From positions 3,085,407 through 3,149,406 of the forward strand of contig SCFE01000009.1 in assembly GCA_004352715.1 (NCBI GenBank): a stretch of 64,000 nt of DNA, written 5' to 3'. The notes under the pieces were generated by a model that did no database searches, was not told the origin of the DNA, and saw only the letters and a list, made by a program, of their open reading frames with translations. The number at the start of each line of letters is the position of its first letter. Position 1 is the first letter of the stretch. The position numbers and the translations under genes were made by a program. The DNA comes from Hofstenia miamia. Its lineage: Eukaryota; Xenacoelomorpha; Acoela. Positions 21,822-33,349 of the stretch are shown here, in pieces.

Positions 21822-23129
21822 CCTGCTTTTTGCTATAGAAAATGTGCAAAAAACTTACATTTGATGGAAAATAATCCAAAATTTCTAAGGCATTAAGTGG
21901 GAATTTCACTTTTCCCCAAAAAACCTATTTTTAAGCCATTGCTCCCACAGTATTCATTCAAATTTAAAAATATTTACCATGGAGTAGGTAAAGAGGTAAG
22001 GAGACACTACCCTGCAATATTTTAAAGATTCATGTTTGAAAATGTGGTCATTTTAGTAAAGAAATGGTAACAAACAAATTAATCCATTCCAATTTGATGA
22101 ATAGTTAGGACAGAAGTAGTTTGGTACTTAAAAGGAATACCAAATTTCTTGAAATTAATGCCAAATATCTCAAAACAGATACTGTTGTTACTGAGCAACA
22201 AAGTGGACTTAGCTAATTTAATTGGTAAAATATCATTTTATGTAATGGAACACAGATTTTTGAGAGTGTTCTTTATAGGCTCATTCAGAAAGCTGCTGTC
22301 TAAAAATTCTACACTAATAGATTTATTAAATGAGCAGAAATAGCAAAATAAATTTCTATGTTCATTGAGTTGAAAATAGTTGCTTAAAAATTTTCTAATA
22401 TTTGATGTCCTATCAAGCATCCTTTTTGAGATTTTTGGTATTTGATTTGAGAAATGTGGAATACATTTTAAGTACCAACTATGAAAATAGTCTAGATATT
22501 TCCTAGCAGAAAATTTAAATGCACAAGCTACTTACATACAATAGTAAAATATTAAACAAGTTAAAATTGAACAAACTAGATTTGTGCACTGAACTTATGA
22601 TAATATCAGAATAAAAAAAGAAGTAAGGAAAAAGTACCAGAAGGTCAGTTATTAAAAAGCTCATAATTTATTGATATTAAATTAGCTACTTTAACCTCTT
22701 AACTTTTTCTGCTTTAATCAAATACCTTACTTTTAGCTATTTTTAAGCTTAATAGCTATTCTGCTTAATAAAAATACAAAATTCAATTGTAAATTTTATC
22801 TGATATTTGTCTTACTTTTGTATGTTACTTCTTAGTGTTTTGTTTAGCTATAAACTAGAATCAAGTTTCTTTTACACTATCTTACTTTATCATTGATATT
22901 TTAAATAAGATAGATGCAAGCTTAAGTAACTTAGATGGTTTCCTTTTCAGCCTAATTCCCAGCATCATGTTGCTGAAAAGCCCACCATACATTATAGGTT
23001 GAATTCTATGAGTTCTTACTGCTTGCATTATCTACATTGTAGTGCATGCAAAAATTTTCCTTAATTTAGCAGTAGTATTCTAAAGATTAAAGCTTCTTTT
23101 TAATATTTCTCATTGCAAACATAAAATAT
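21789..23129. other. AT-rich spacer with (TA)n tract
   Basis: A (TA)n tract follows the transposon end to about 21820. The rest is AT-rich with no supportable gene. Confidence 0.4.
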
Positions 23130-23131
23130 TA

Positions 23132-24367
23132 GGCTGTCCCAAAAGTTCGTAAACACTTGAAAAAAGTTGGTAAATGCTTGAAAAAAATTGAAATTTTATT
23201 ACTCAAATAATAGCTGCAACAATAAAGTTTAGTCCTCAAAATAAAGACCATCATGTTCCAAGACTTTCTGCCATCGATCTGCAAGCTTTCGAATCTGGTT
23301 AAAGTACCATTCAGCCGGCTTTGAATCGAAGAATTCTTGACATGCTTCTTCGACTTCATCAAACGATTCGAATCGGCGGCCTTTCAGAAAGTGTTGCATT
23401 GAACGGAAAAGGCCGTAATCTGATGGAGCACAATCAGGACTGTAGGCTGGATGTGGTAGAACCTCAACGCCGTCCAGTTCTTCAAACATGTCTTTGGTCT
23501 TCCTGGCGGTGTGTGGCTTGGCATTGTCCTGCTGCATTAAAACACGCTTTCTGTTGATCAGAGCCGGATACTTTTGTTTCAACTTTTCGTAGACCCGCAC
23601 CAATTGCTGACAGTAAAGTTCGGCACTGATGGCACGACCATTCGGAACCAGCTCAAAATGTATGATTCCATCAAAGTTCCACCAAACGCACAACATGACT
23701 TTTTTTCCGAATCGATCTTGTTTTGGAATTGACGGTGTCTCTTGCCCTTTCTGAACCCATTGCTTGTCTCGATTGTTCTGGACTAGATAGACCCATTTCT
23801 CGTCTGATGTAACAATACGCTTCCAAAAACGGTCGTCCAATGGATTGCTGAGCAATTGACGACAAATTTCAACTCGTCTGTTGGCTTGTGCTTCGGTGAG
23901 TTCGTGAGGATCTTGGCGCGGCTTTTTGTGAACAAAATCAAGTTGCTTCAAGTGTCGGTGAATTGTCGATTTGCCAACTCCAAGCTCACCAGCCAATTCT
24001 CGAGTGCTCGATGAAGGAGCAATGTTCAACCCGGTTTTTAAGTCTCCATCATCCAGCTTTAACGGCCGACCTGAACGAGGCATATCTTCAAGACTCATGT
24101 CGCCAGATTCGAAACGCTTGTACCATTTTGAGATCGCCACATATGCAATTGTTTCTTTAACTTCGGCAGCACAAATCTCTTCAGCAGCTTTTCTAGTTGA
24201 AAGACCTCGCTTCCAGCAGTAGCGAACCAAAACTCGCAGCTCAATTTTATCCATTACCTGGATCAAAAAATGAATATTACTATAACAATATAAACGCAAA
24301 AAATATAGTAATTAAAAAATGCATAAAATTTAATTTTTTCAAGTGTTTACGAACTTTTGGGACAACC
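23132..24367 (-). mobile_element. Complete mariner element
   Basis: Terminal inverted repeats of about 33 bp, beginning GGCTGTCCCAAAAGTTCG at the left and GGTTGTCCCAAAAGTTCG (complement) at the right, differ by one base. TA at 23130-23131 and 24368-24369 is the target duplication. Length is 1236 bp, normal for mariner. One uninterrupted transposase gene fills it on the minus strand. Just inside the left repeat, a roughly 21-bp unit (GTAAACACTTGAAAAAAGTT) is imperfectly repeated in tandem. Confidence 0.93.
23229..24254 (-). CDS. Mariner transposase, apparently intact
   Basis: 341 residues. The start is taken at MDKIELRVLVRYCWKRG because the 15 upstream residues of the longer frame are AT-rich leader. 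Residues about 5-50 form the first HTH, MPRSGRP at 58-64 is the linker, and a second HTH lies at about 75-105. The catalytic domain has TSDEKW (Asp151), QQDNAKPHTA (Asp243) and YSPDCAPSDYGLF (Asp279). Thirty-five residues separate Asp243 and Asp279, one more than the usual 34 of mariners, because of an extra residue in the DGVEVLPH stretch. It would cut and paste its own element at TA sites. There are no stops or shifts, so it is a recent or still active copy. The subfamily is not certain. Confidence 0.93.
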   Translation of the reverse strand: MDKIELRVLVRYCWKRGLSTRKAAEEICAAEVKETIAYVAISKWYKRFESGDMSLEDMPRSGRPLKLDDGDLKTGLNIAPSSSTRELAGELGVGKSTIHRHLKQLDFVHKKPRQDPHELTEAQANRRVEICRQLLSNPLDDRFWKRIVTSDEKWVYLVQNNRDKQWVQKGQETPSIPKQDRFGKKVMLCVWWNFDGIIHFELVPNGRAISAELYCQQLVRVYEKLKQKYPALINRKRVLMQQDNAKPHTARKTKDMFEELDGVEVLPHPAYSPDCAPSDYGLFRSMQHFLKGRRFESFDEVEEACQEFFDSKPAEWYFNQIRKLADRWQKVLEHDGLYFED

Positions 24368-24483
24368 TAGTACTAAACTAATATTGTGAATAACAAATCA
24401 ATGCATAAGAATATTTTGATTTGCAACAATTTTATATAATGTTTATTTTATATAATGTTTAAATAGTAGGAATACATATCATT

Positions 24484-24508
24484 ATATATATATATATATA
24501 TATATATT
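24484..24508. repeat. (TA)n microsatellite
   Basis: Uninterrupted AT/TA repeat between the two mariners. Confidence 0.9.
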
Positions 24509-24589
24509 AAGTTGTCACATAAGGTTATTCACATTTTTTGTGTCACAATTTCTAATAAAAAACTAAGACTATGTGTTGCTCCATATATT

Positions 24590-25430
24590 TATACATATGT
24601 AACATATGGAAAAGATAAAAAAATTCGAAAAATTAGTTAGTGATGTACTCCCCATTTTGTTCAATGACTTCTTGCTAATGTCAAAGCAGCTTTCCAATTC
24701 CCACATGATAGAAGGATGATGATTTTTCCTGAAAAAATTGGTAATGAAGGTCAGAATGTCTTCTTTGTGCTCAAAGCAAGGGCCTGATAAGTGGTTTGGC
24801 AATGATAGAAATAGACACTAGTCTGTTGGTGCCAAATCTGGTGAGTAGGCCAGATGCAGAAGCACCTCCCAACCAAGCTCATCCAAGACCTATTTCTGAT
24901 GGGGTCATCTTTTACTCAAGGTGGAGGTTGTTTATCTGGACTTACCCAGGCCTCTGTTTGTTTCTTGTTCAGATGCAGACAACACTTTTCATCTCCTGTG
25001 AATATTCTGGAAAGAAAAGACTGATGTTGCATAGTGGCAGCTTGGTGTCTGGAAAGCAGTAATGCTGAAATTGAAACTCTGTTTTGTTTCTGATTATCAG
25101 TGAGGACATGGGGATTCAAACCACCTCATTTTTGCAATTTTCCCATTTTTTGCAAATGTCTTGCAATTGTAGAATGTTCATGCCCAATGAAAACTTCTAA
25201 ATCTCTCATTGATTGGCACAGATCATCATGAATTGAATCATTCAACATCTCTTCATCAAATTCTGATGGTCTTCCAGGATGAAGTGCATCCTCAAGGCAG
25301 AAGTTTCCATTCCAAAACTTTGCATACCATAAAGTTTTCTCAAATGTGTTCAATCTCAAATTCAAACCTTGCTGTAAATGTCAATCTTTTGAAATTCAAT
25401 GTCAATTTAAATCTTTGCTATTTTATTGTA
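24590..25430 (-). pseudogene. Decayed mariner transposase of a different lineage
   Basis: In minus-strand order: KFWNGNFCLEDALHPGRPSE (HTH plus GRP linker), EVFIGHEHSTIARHLQKMGK (second HTH), ISALLLSR, IFTGDEKCCLHLNKKQTEAW (first catalytic Asp), and the C-terminal block ILTFITNFFRKNHH followed by WELESCFDISKKSLNKMGS. The third-Asp region survives only as fragments. Several stops and shifts interrupt it. A possible terminal repeat, AAGTTGTCACATAAGG, lies at 24511, but I could not find its partner. It is too diverged from the intact mariner next to it to be the same family. Confidence 0.65.
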
Positions 25431-25440
25431 TAACTTAGCA

Positions 25441-26847
25441 TATAAATATAGAAATGTTCCATATTTCTAACTTAAAATACATATATTTCTAAAAATATTG
25501 CACATCTATTATGGATGCAATTGGATCAAATTGCATAATAACATGCTATACACACTCCTCTGAGCTGTGATCTTTACTCATTCTATCTATGATTTACAAT
25601 TTATGATGTATTAACTGTCAATGATTTATCACAGATTCAGCAATCTCTAGTGGTCTAGTGGTTGCTAAAGGTGCCCATTTGTGGATAAGTAGTAGTATCA
25701 GCAGCAACATTGGTCATCAATATTTGTTGTTAATCTTGAAAAAAAAACTTTTTTCGTTATTTGTTTCCTGGATAGTGAAAAGTATTCTTGAAATTTTCAG
25801 TTTGTAAAAATTGCAATGTATTTGCTTAATGATTTTTCAAAAAAATTTATTAATGAATATTTAACAACTTTGAAGTTAACTATAATGCAAAAAGATAGGA
25901 TTGAGCAGAACAATTTTTTGAAAATTGAAAAAAATAATATTTCAAAATTTAAATATATTCTAAATTTGGTAGAACTACACACTTATTGTTATCATATATA
26001 ATTAATATTATTCAAATGAGTAGTTGTGGTCAATATACCTGATAGACTTTTGAACATTTCTTTCAGCTATTTGTTTTTTTTACATTCAAAATTCACTGCT
26101 CTGCTATCAAAAACCCAAATATTGCCACCAATGTGCTATTAATGGACCATTGGTGGTTTTGAATTTCTTACCGAGGTGGCATTGTTGGGTATACATCACT
26201 GGTCCATATAATCCCCAGCTGTCATCGGCCATTAATGGCAACTACAATGTCCTTTAATTGCTTTTAATTTGGGTAATTCTTATGTGGAAAGTCCATAATT
26301 GATAAGGCATGAGTAAATGTACTTGTTGAAATGTCATACTGGCATGCATTAACTTGAATTATAATCTACCTAAACTGATTATGGGTTTTAAATTTCCAAT
26401 ACACTTATGAATAATAAAGCAGTAAGTAAGTTACTGGTGATGCTGACTACAAATAAAAGATTCATTATTTGCTAAAAATCTTTTGGCAATACTACTTTTT
26501 ATATCATGCTTCTGTTATTTACAAGAGACTAAGTTTTCATTTGAAATTCAGAAAATTCACATAAAACCTAACCCCTATATTTAGTACATTAATTGCAGAA
26601 AAGCATGATGCATGTAATTATCAACATAGTGACATGTATAAAATTCAAATGGGACAGAATGGAATTTAAAAATAATTTTATTTGCCCTATTTTAAGTCTT
26701 TCATCGAGATTTTCAATTAAAATTATTTTCATTTTTACAATCTAAAATGTTGACGATTTGTACAACAAAAAATTGCTGCAATTCATAGTACAAATCACGT
26801 GATATCAATGTATATAAAATGTATATATACATTTATATCTGGTAATT

Positions 26848-26850
<3 letters not shown>
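25441..26850. other. No gene recognised
   Basis: AT-rich; frames at 25797-26001 on both strands are low-complexity Asn/Lys/Ile. A short 9-bp stem (CCACCAATG / CATTGGTGG) near 26134 is not enough to call a structure. Confidence 0.4.

Positions 26851-26883
<33 letters not shown>
26851..26883. repeat. (TA)n microsatellite
   Basis: Long TA repeat. Confidence 0.9.
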
Positions 26884-26895
<12 letters not shown>

Positions 26896-26998
26896 AATAG
26901 AAAACCACAAATCTTAATAATTCAAATTGTATTTAGATGAAATCACTCCATTGCAAATAAGAATTTCTTGGAAATGTAATGTAAAAATCTTCACTTTA

Positions 26999-27033
26999 TT
27001 AAGCTTGTCGAGGTACTGCAACTAATCCAAAAT
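26999..27033 (-). CDS. Terminal exon: short cytoplasmic tail and stop
   Basis: 35 bases after the strong acceptor GGTTTTATTTAG. Codes DFGLVAVPRQA and TAA; AATAAA overlaps the stop codon. The phase matches exon 3. Confidence 0.5.
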
Positions 27034-30000
27034 CTAAATAAAACCAATAAAAATTGATAAATGCAAATGCTTTTTGTGAAGCCTTAAAAGTTTGATTTCC
27101 ATACTTTATGCCTTTAACATACCACAAGACTAAATTTCTCAATTTTTGAATTTTTGTTTTTTTTGATAATCTGTATTTGACATATATCTTGAACAAAATT
27201 ATTAGTAACAGTTGAATTACATTTAGAATAAAATTGGTGGAAATCCTTTTATTGTTTATCGCATCTTACACATGCATTATTTAGCAAACATATATAGCCA
27301 TGCGTCAGCAATAGTTAGCAATTACACAGATTATGTGTTAATTAAGTTAATTATGAGAATTTCTATAGCAAAAAACAGTATGGAGTTCTACAAGCAGTCG
27401 AAAAAAATGGAAGAAATTGCTTTGATTGAAAATATGGATTCCCCTATGTACCAGAGATCAATCATTCCCATTACTTTTATTAAAAATACGCAGATGAATT
27501 ACTAGATTATTAGAGCTGAAGAAAATAATCCGTGAAATTGTGATTTCTTCAAATGAGCAAATAATATGCATTCATTCAGGTGATGAAAACTATTTCAAAT
27601 CGGTGAGTATTCCGAATGATTGGATAACATCAGTTTATTCTGTCTTTCGTAAAGTTCTTAATGTATTCATTTCCAAGAAGAATATTTTTGTGACCGAAAT
27701 CGTAATAACTTTTCACAAATCCTATATCTGACATATTTTTCTGTGGAAAACAATACAATGAAACTGTACGACAACGATCGAACCTATTGGGAATATTTTG
27801 TTTATAAAGAAAAAATTTTCGATTTCATATTATATAATATTTTAAGAAAATTGTTTAATGTTTTCATAAAATCAAATATGTGAAATTTCTTTGCAATGGA
27901 ATATGAAATATGAAAATATATTCTAAGAAACTGCTAATGTATAGTGTGCAACTTACCCCTTCCTTTTCTTACCCTACTTTTGCAACAGCAGCCGTAACAA
28001 CAGCAGCAGAATATAAGCAAAATCAGAAGTATTATGACTGCAAGACATGAAATGGCAATAATCCATAAGCTAAACAAACTTCTTTGATAAATATTTTTTG
28101 AAAGAGTATGCTAAAAAGTTGTGTTATTACAAAATATGTCTTGTCATGCATCCCAAATCATCTTGAAAAGTTGTAAAGCTACTAGCAGGTTTTTACAAAT
28201 ATTAATAACTTATATTTCTTAAGAAATATTGAAGAAATCGAATTGGTATTAAATTTGTGGCTATTGAAAACACCCAGCTACAATATCTTATTATGCATAA
28301 TGCTTGTCATAAGCCGGTTTGTGGAATAGTCTTTGAGTGGGTGTGTATGTGTCGTTCACGACTGCATTTTTCCTAGGTTGCTTGAAATGCGATCCTACTA
28401 AATTATTCAGGCTTTTAGTTTGCAAGTTTGTCAGATAGTTATTGATTTGAACAAAATGTATAAAATGCAAGAAAATTATCTATAAAATTACAGGGGCGTA
28501 ATTAGGGGATATGGGTAATGTCACCAATTCAAGATTTTGAAAAATTAAGAATTACGGTGGTAAAATGCATCTTTGGTGCCATTTTTGTAATATTTCAACA
28601 GCTTATGGACGGTGCTGCCACGCAATTGATCACCATATATTTTATTGATCCTAAGATGAATAAACGCAAATTACTCCAAAATCAATAAAGTATAATTCTT
28701 TGAAAGAAGAGCAGCGCTACAATTAGCATTGCATCAAAATACAGAAAAATTTTGAAACGTCATAGAAATGCAAGCTCATTTAGTGCAATCGTAAAACCTT
28801 TTTTGAATCATATTCTAAACAGAGCCGTGTCTTTAACCTGCAATCTTGTTTGTATAATTTTGCATGAAATACTGCTATTTGCTTCAGAAAGTGGAATTGT
28901 ACTGCATACTCAAATTTTTTTGATGTGAATTCGGAAGGCAGTGCTAGAATTGAGTTGTTTGATATAAACAGATTTCTTGTTCAAGTCAATTTAAATAAAA
29001 ATTACTAAGGATTTGAATTCATATATTCAAAGAAATATTGTTTTTGTGTACACAAATTAAGAAAACCACAAATATTTACATATTGTGTTAGGCCAAACTT
29101 AATTTCCTCCAATTTTCATCCTTCTGTAGTACTAAATGTTTGCTCTAACCAAAAATTCCGATTTTTCTAATTGGCTACGTTTCTCAAACATTTGAACATT
29201 CTAGGCAAACCTTAAAAAAGTGAAAATCAAGCAATCAATCATTAAAAAATTTGTTTTTTCTACAGCTGGCTAAAATACGCTAGAGATATTTAGAAACGCG
29301 GAAATGCATGAAATATCAAAACAACTTGGAAGTTTTTTCTTCTATTCCCTCATGGAATGCAATCCGTCTATGCAAACACATACCGGTACACTAAGTTATT
29401 CAACAATAAGGGCGTATCTCGCCTGCATTGAGAAACGCCTTCACTATTACTTTTATATCAATATATTGTTGAAATATTCGCTTAAATTGAATCATAAGTG
29501 TTTCTGAGAAAAAAATTCAGCTATTAAAAAGTTCGTTAACCTTGATTCCTTCATTTGTCTCAATCCTAAATTTTGAAAAAATCTTGGCAATTAGCAAGTT
29601 CTGGGTTTAGAAACAGGTTATATGGCTGCCAAGCATCAGATTCTGGATCTGGGATAGACTGTGGAAATCATGTAAAATATATGGTTTTCGATTTCACAAA
29701 CCATCAACCATTTTTGCTTTAAATTCACGCTCAGAACATGTAAAGGTATTTTAACAAAAATTTAATTTCACAGCTGTAACATTCCTTTGTTGTCTAGTTC
29801 TTAGAAATTATCTCAAGACAGATGAAACAGGTGACTTTCACATGCCCATACTTCTGATTCACTATTTCTGAATTATGATTATTTTTGCTAACTAGTTTCT
29901 GCAGAATCACTTCACTAATCTATATTATTATAATCATGGGCTTACGCAGGATTTTCTGACAGAGGGGACGTCTCAATCATGAATAAAACCCAATTTAGCC

Positions 30001-33000
30001 AATTAAAATCAATTTTTATAACATGACGAGGGGAGGACTTTCCACTGTGCCCTCTTCGTACGCCACTGATTATTATCTATAAAAATTTTATGTACAACAC
30101 AGGAAAGCAACTTCCTCATAATGAGCGATGAGTTTCTGAAGTATATTCAATGTCTTAATATTTTCAAATGAATTTTTAAAACGTCCGAACCATTTTATGT
30201 ATCTAAATATTTACTCAATTGAAACAAGGATTGAGAAATGGAAATTTGTGACTTGGGAAGTGAAAAATGCTATTGGATTATGGTATATTTTTTGCAAAAT
30301 AACTATATTATACTCTATTATTTTGTTGTAAAAGCTCATCCCAAATATGACATGAAACCGATTTTATGTGTGTTCCCAATAACTATCTTCAATCAAACTA
30401 GAACTTAGATGTAATTAACTTGATCAAGGAAAGAAAAATTGAATCAAAAAAGAAGAACAAAATAGAGGAAAATAATAACGAGAAGTACAGTACAAACAGT
30501 GCGTGTCAAAAGTACAAAAAAAAGAATACTGCTGTAAAATATTTGCATTTTTAATTCAATGACGCTCTACTATCTAAAGTATGGAGGGGGTTAAGTAACA
30601 AAATTCTTAATAATGTTTGTGTTTTCAGAGCTACTTTCCATTTGATTGCTAAACAATCACAGTCAAATGATTGCATGATTCAATTGCTTCTTTCGAAATT
30701 TGTTATTTAACATACACAACTATTCAACTACGAATTTTATCAAAAATCTGTGGTTCCCCAATTTTTTAAACCCTTATAACTCACGAACCAATGAAGATAT
30801 TTAACATCTGAAAGCAGCACAAGATAGAAAATTGTTTCCTCTTACTTTTTGGACATTAGACCGGCTCATTATTTGAACATGAGGCATGGAAGAAATTGTA
30901 ATAATCTCGCAAAAATCGGAATTCTCATTGAAAAAATTTCTTAATTGTATGTAATTCAGGAACAAGAATAAGATTAGTACAGATCTTCATCATTTTATTA
31001 GAGAGCCTAACCCCATAGATGTGTCCATGTAAAAGACATTTTTGAATGCCATCTGCATTTAATAATGTATTTCAAGATGTCATAATAATTATAGCATGAT
31101 AATAGTAATTATAAGAAGAGCCATTTAGAAAGACACAATTCACATTATTCTTAACATGATGCTACACATAATTAGCGGAGCGAGATAATGTGTCAAAAGT
31201 GCATAAAGCTAAGTCTATCCTCTAGTTTTTCCTAATTATTAATTACTTGTGTATGTTCTATACTGCTCACAACGTTGACACTGAGGAAATCTTTAAACCT
31301 ATTCAGGGGTAGTTGAAATTACCAATGACCTCTTAAAATGAGTCAAACATTTAAATGTAGTTTCGAAGGTTACGGTTAGACTATGTGTTTGATCACAAGA
31401 GCAATTACAAAATTGCATCACCAGTAAGTAGCTAGACAGCTTTGCAATTATAATTGTTGTTGTGACGAGAACATGTTACCAATAACATTAGAGAATTAGG
31501 CTATGTCATTGGTTACAAGTGATCTGTCACATTTTGGTAGAATCTAACGTCTAACCGCCCTAAGGAAATTGCTAAAAATGATGAAAGACTCTATTGTTCA
31601 GAGTGGCCGCATTCAAGGAATTGAAATGTCCGTGAAATCGAAATATTAATAAATGCATATTTTGAATATTAAAATCAATAGTAAAGTCTTAAAAATTCAT
31701 GAAAAATGATAATTTTGAGGAGGCTCCATATATCGATCTTAAGATATAAATGCTACTATCCTCCAACAACAAATAAGCATTCTATGGTCAGAGCCCGTAT
31801 GGCCGGTCTATGCACATAGTATAGAACATATTTCCCGTACACCTTTGTCCGTATCCGGTAAGGCCTCTCCCCCAGCTGACGTGAATTAAGTTTTAATAAG
31901 CTTTAGAAGATTTTGGAAAACATTAACAGTGCTCAAAATATCGTTTCTTAGTTCTAATGCAACATGCAGAGCAAAGAAACTTCGATAATTGCATTTCCAC
32001 AGGCATATCTGTTTTTCCATTAGAGTATATGTTTGTTAATAAATTAAAAATTGGTGCCTTTTTGTTGTTGAACTCATATGGATCTCTGCTACCATATATT
32101 TATTAAGAATGACATTCTTACATGTTGTTAATAACTAACATGTACTATTTCCACTAGTAGTATTCAAGTTCATTAACATTTGCGCATTCTGCAAATTTTA
32201 TATTATCATAGAAAAAGGCGACATCTAAGTTTATCCTTTTGACTCATACTTATAGGCAACTGAATGTTCTACTTTTAGGCAACATTTTTTTCATTATTTG
32301 TTTTTTGATTTTCTAAAAGTCCTGTCTATCATAAACTGCATTATAAAAATATTCCGTTGAATTTTCGATTACAAAATAAAAGAGTACCTTAATACATTTA
32401 TAGGCATGCAGCACATGCCGTAATCGCAGCAATGAGAAAAATAAGTGTCAAGGAAATGACCGCAGTCACTATTTGAACTGCATTTTTTTCCATTGCTTTT
32501 TTGAGAATATTCTTGTTCAGTACAACAGTTTCCGTCTGGACAGCATTTATTTCTTGATAAATCGTAACAATCTGAGGATTCTGAGCAAGAGTAAATGATG
32601 TAATTAGAGGAAACTAAATATGGTAAATAGTCAAAAACGAATTTAGAATTATATAAAATTCAAAGAAGTTGCATGTCTTTAATATAGTATGTAAAAAAAT
32701 AATACAAGTGTAAAAAACAGTCTCCCGAAGCTCGGGGCAAACAAGGGAAAAAATTCCAATAAACGGGTCAGAGAAATTAATTAACTAGATTTATATAACA
32801 GATTTTGGAGCAATATGCAGGCTTGTCCATTGGATTGATTTTTCTGTCCAATCCAATCTAATCCAATACACAAATTTTAGAATTGTCTAATTGGAATCAA
32901 ATCAAATTCCAATCTAATTTTGAGTTTGTTAATCCAAATTTTATTTGCGACATACATTGGATGTCTTTGATTTCACATAATATTTATTTAAGTATAATGC

Positions 33001-33346
33001 GCAAATTTTCTGTATATGATTATCAAGGCCTGGATTTCGCTGGTAAAACCAGAAAAATACATAATTTCAAGGAAAACGCAGAAAAATTGGAATTATTATT
33101 ACAGAACAAATGCATTGGCTGTATTTGTAGAAGTTTTGGACAACAATGAAGCTAAGATACGAGATCCTATAGTCGATCAATACTACTTTCCATACCGGAA
33201 ACTTCTCTGTTAATCTCCATATTTGTTTAATTCTAAGTGAATTTTCAGCTTTAAGGTAGGTTTACCTCTTATAGAGCCTTGCGGGAACACTCCCATCGAT
33301 TCGGGAGGAATATTTGAACAGGGAGTGTGACAGATTTTTTGAAATC
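26999..33346 (-). CDS. Candidate four-exon gene for a cysteine-rich single-pass membrane protein (5' end missing)
   Basis: Minus-strand exons at 33266-33346, 32388-32613, 27957-28069 and 26999-27033 join in one frame through three introns with matching phases (1, 2 and 1), each with AG and GT at the boundaries. The joined product, about 150 residues from the first visible exon, has ICHTPC, then two cysteine modules of the form C-x5-C-x8/9-CC-x4-CC (SESSDC...CCPDGNCC and SSNSDC...CCDYGMCC), a hydrophobic segment IIAISCLAVIILLILLIF, a juxtamembrane CCCCYGCCC cluster, basic KSRVRKGR, and a short tail ending PRQA before TAA. That resembles the layout of Shisa-like small membrane proteins, by architecture only. 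An AATAAA lies at the stop codon. No signal peptide exon was found. Confidence 0.55.
27957..28069 (-). CDS. Exon 3: transmembrane segment and Cys cluster
   Basis: 113 bases, acceptor TTTGTTTAG/C, donor AAGGG/GTAAGT (consensus). Codes LWIIAISCLAVIILLILLIF, then CCCCYGCCCKSRVRKGR. The cysteines just inside the membrane are possible palmitoylation sites (inference). Confidence 0.6.
28491..28575 (+). repeat. End of a MITE-type element (CAGGGGCGTA terminus)
   Basis: CAGGGGCGTAATTAGGGG at 28491 looks like the terminus of a nonautonomous DNA transposon; the complement of a similar end (CCTACGCCCCTG) occurs at about 44387-44398. No partner end or target duplication was found here. Confidence 0.25.
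29935..30068. mobile_element. Short hAT-like MITE
   Basis: Left end CATGGGCTTACGCAGG and right end CGTACGCCACTG form imperfect inverted repeats. The 8 bases before (ATTATAAT) and after (ATTATTAT) differ at one position, consistent with an old 8-bp target duplication. It lies in the intron between exons 2 and 3 of the cysteine-rich gene. No coding capacity. Confidence 0.5.
30077..31366. other. Intronic, AT-rich, nothing recognised
   Basis: No supportable reading frame, RNA gene or repeat boundary. Confidence 0.35.
31367..31564. repeat. MITE with AGGTTACGGTTAGACTATGTG-type ends
   Basis: The left end (about 31367) reads AGGTTACGGTTAGACTATGT and the right end is the imperfect complement (GTCTAACCGCCCTAAGG). 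The core ACGGTTAGACTAT recurs at 51633-51661, and a related ACAGTTGGACTATGTG at 17887, marking one dispersed family. Confidence 0.5.
31780..31880. repeat. GC-rich fragment related to the element around 34787
   Basis: AGCCCGTATGGCCGGTCTAT and GTCCGTATCCGGTAAGGCC resemble the GGCCCGTGTCCGGTCCGTA ... GTACCGGTACGGGCGG motifs at 34797-34865. Probably a relic of the same short DNA-transposon family. No target duplication identified. Confidence 0.3.
32388..32613 (-). CDS. Exon 2: the two cysteine modules
   Basis: 226 bases, acceptor CATATTTAG/TT, donor TTAAG/GTACTC (the last four donor bases are weak). 74 codons hold two copies of a repeated cysteine pattern with SDC and CC-x-x-G-x-CC. A second frame is also open here (see rejected items). 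The phase to the next exon (AG + C = Ser) supports this frame. Confidence 0.55.
33266..33346 (-). CDS. Exon 1 (visible) of the cysteine-rich membrane protein
   Basis: 81 bases: acceptor GCTTTTGCTCCCAG before GATTTC, donor AAGAG/GTAAAC. Codes FQKICHTPCSNIPPE and onward to SIR. Enters needing one base from an earlier exon and leaves one base, which completes Val with the next exon. Confidence 0.5.
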
Positions 33347-33349
33347 CTG

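Noticed and set aside
23321-24222. Plus-strand frames inside the mariner
   Set aside because: Antisense shadows of the transposase gene.
25797-26001. Two overlapping 61-residue frames on opposite strands
   Set aside because: Low-complexity Asn/Ile/Lys/Phe translations of AT-rich DNA.
32388-32613. A second open frame in the cysteine exon that reads through a hydrophobic stretch to TAA
   Set aside because: It is open over the whole exon and looks membrane-like, but it gives no phase match with the neighbouring exons, while the cysteine frame has a repeated Cys pattern and matches phase on both sides. Transcript data could still reverse this.
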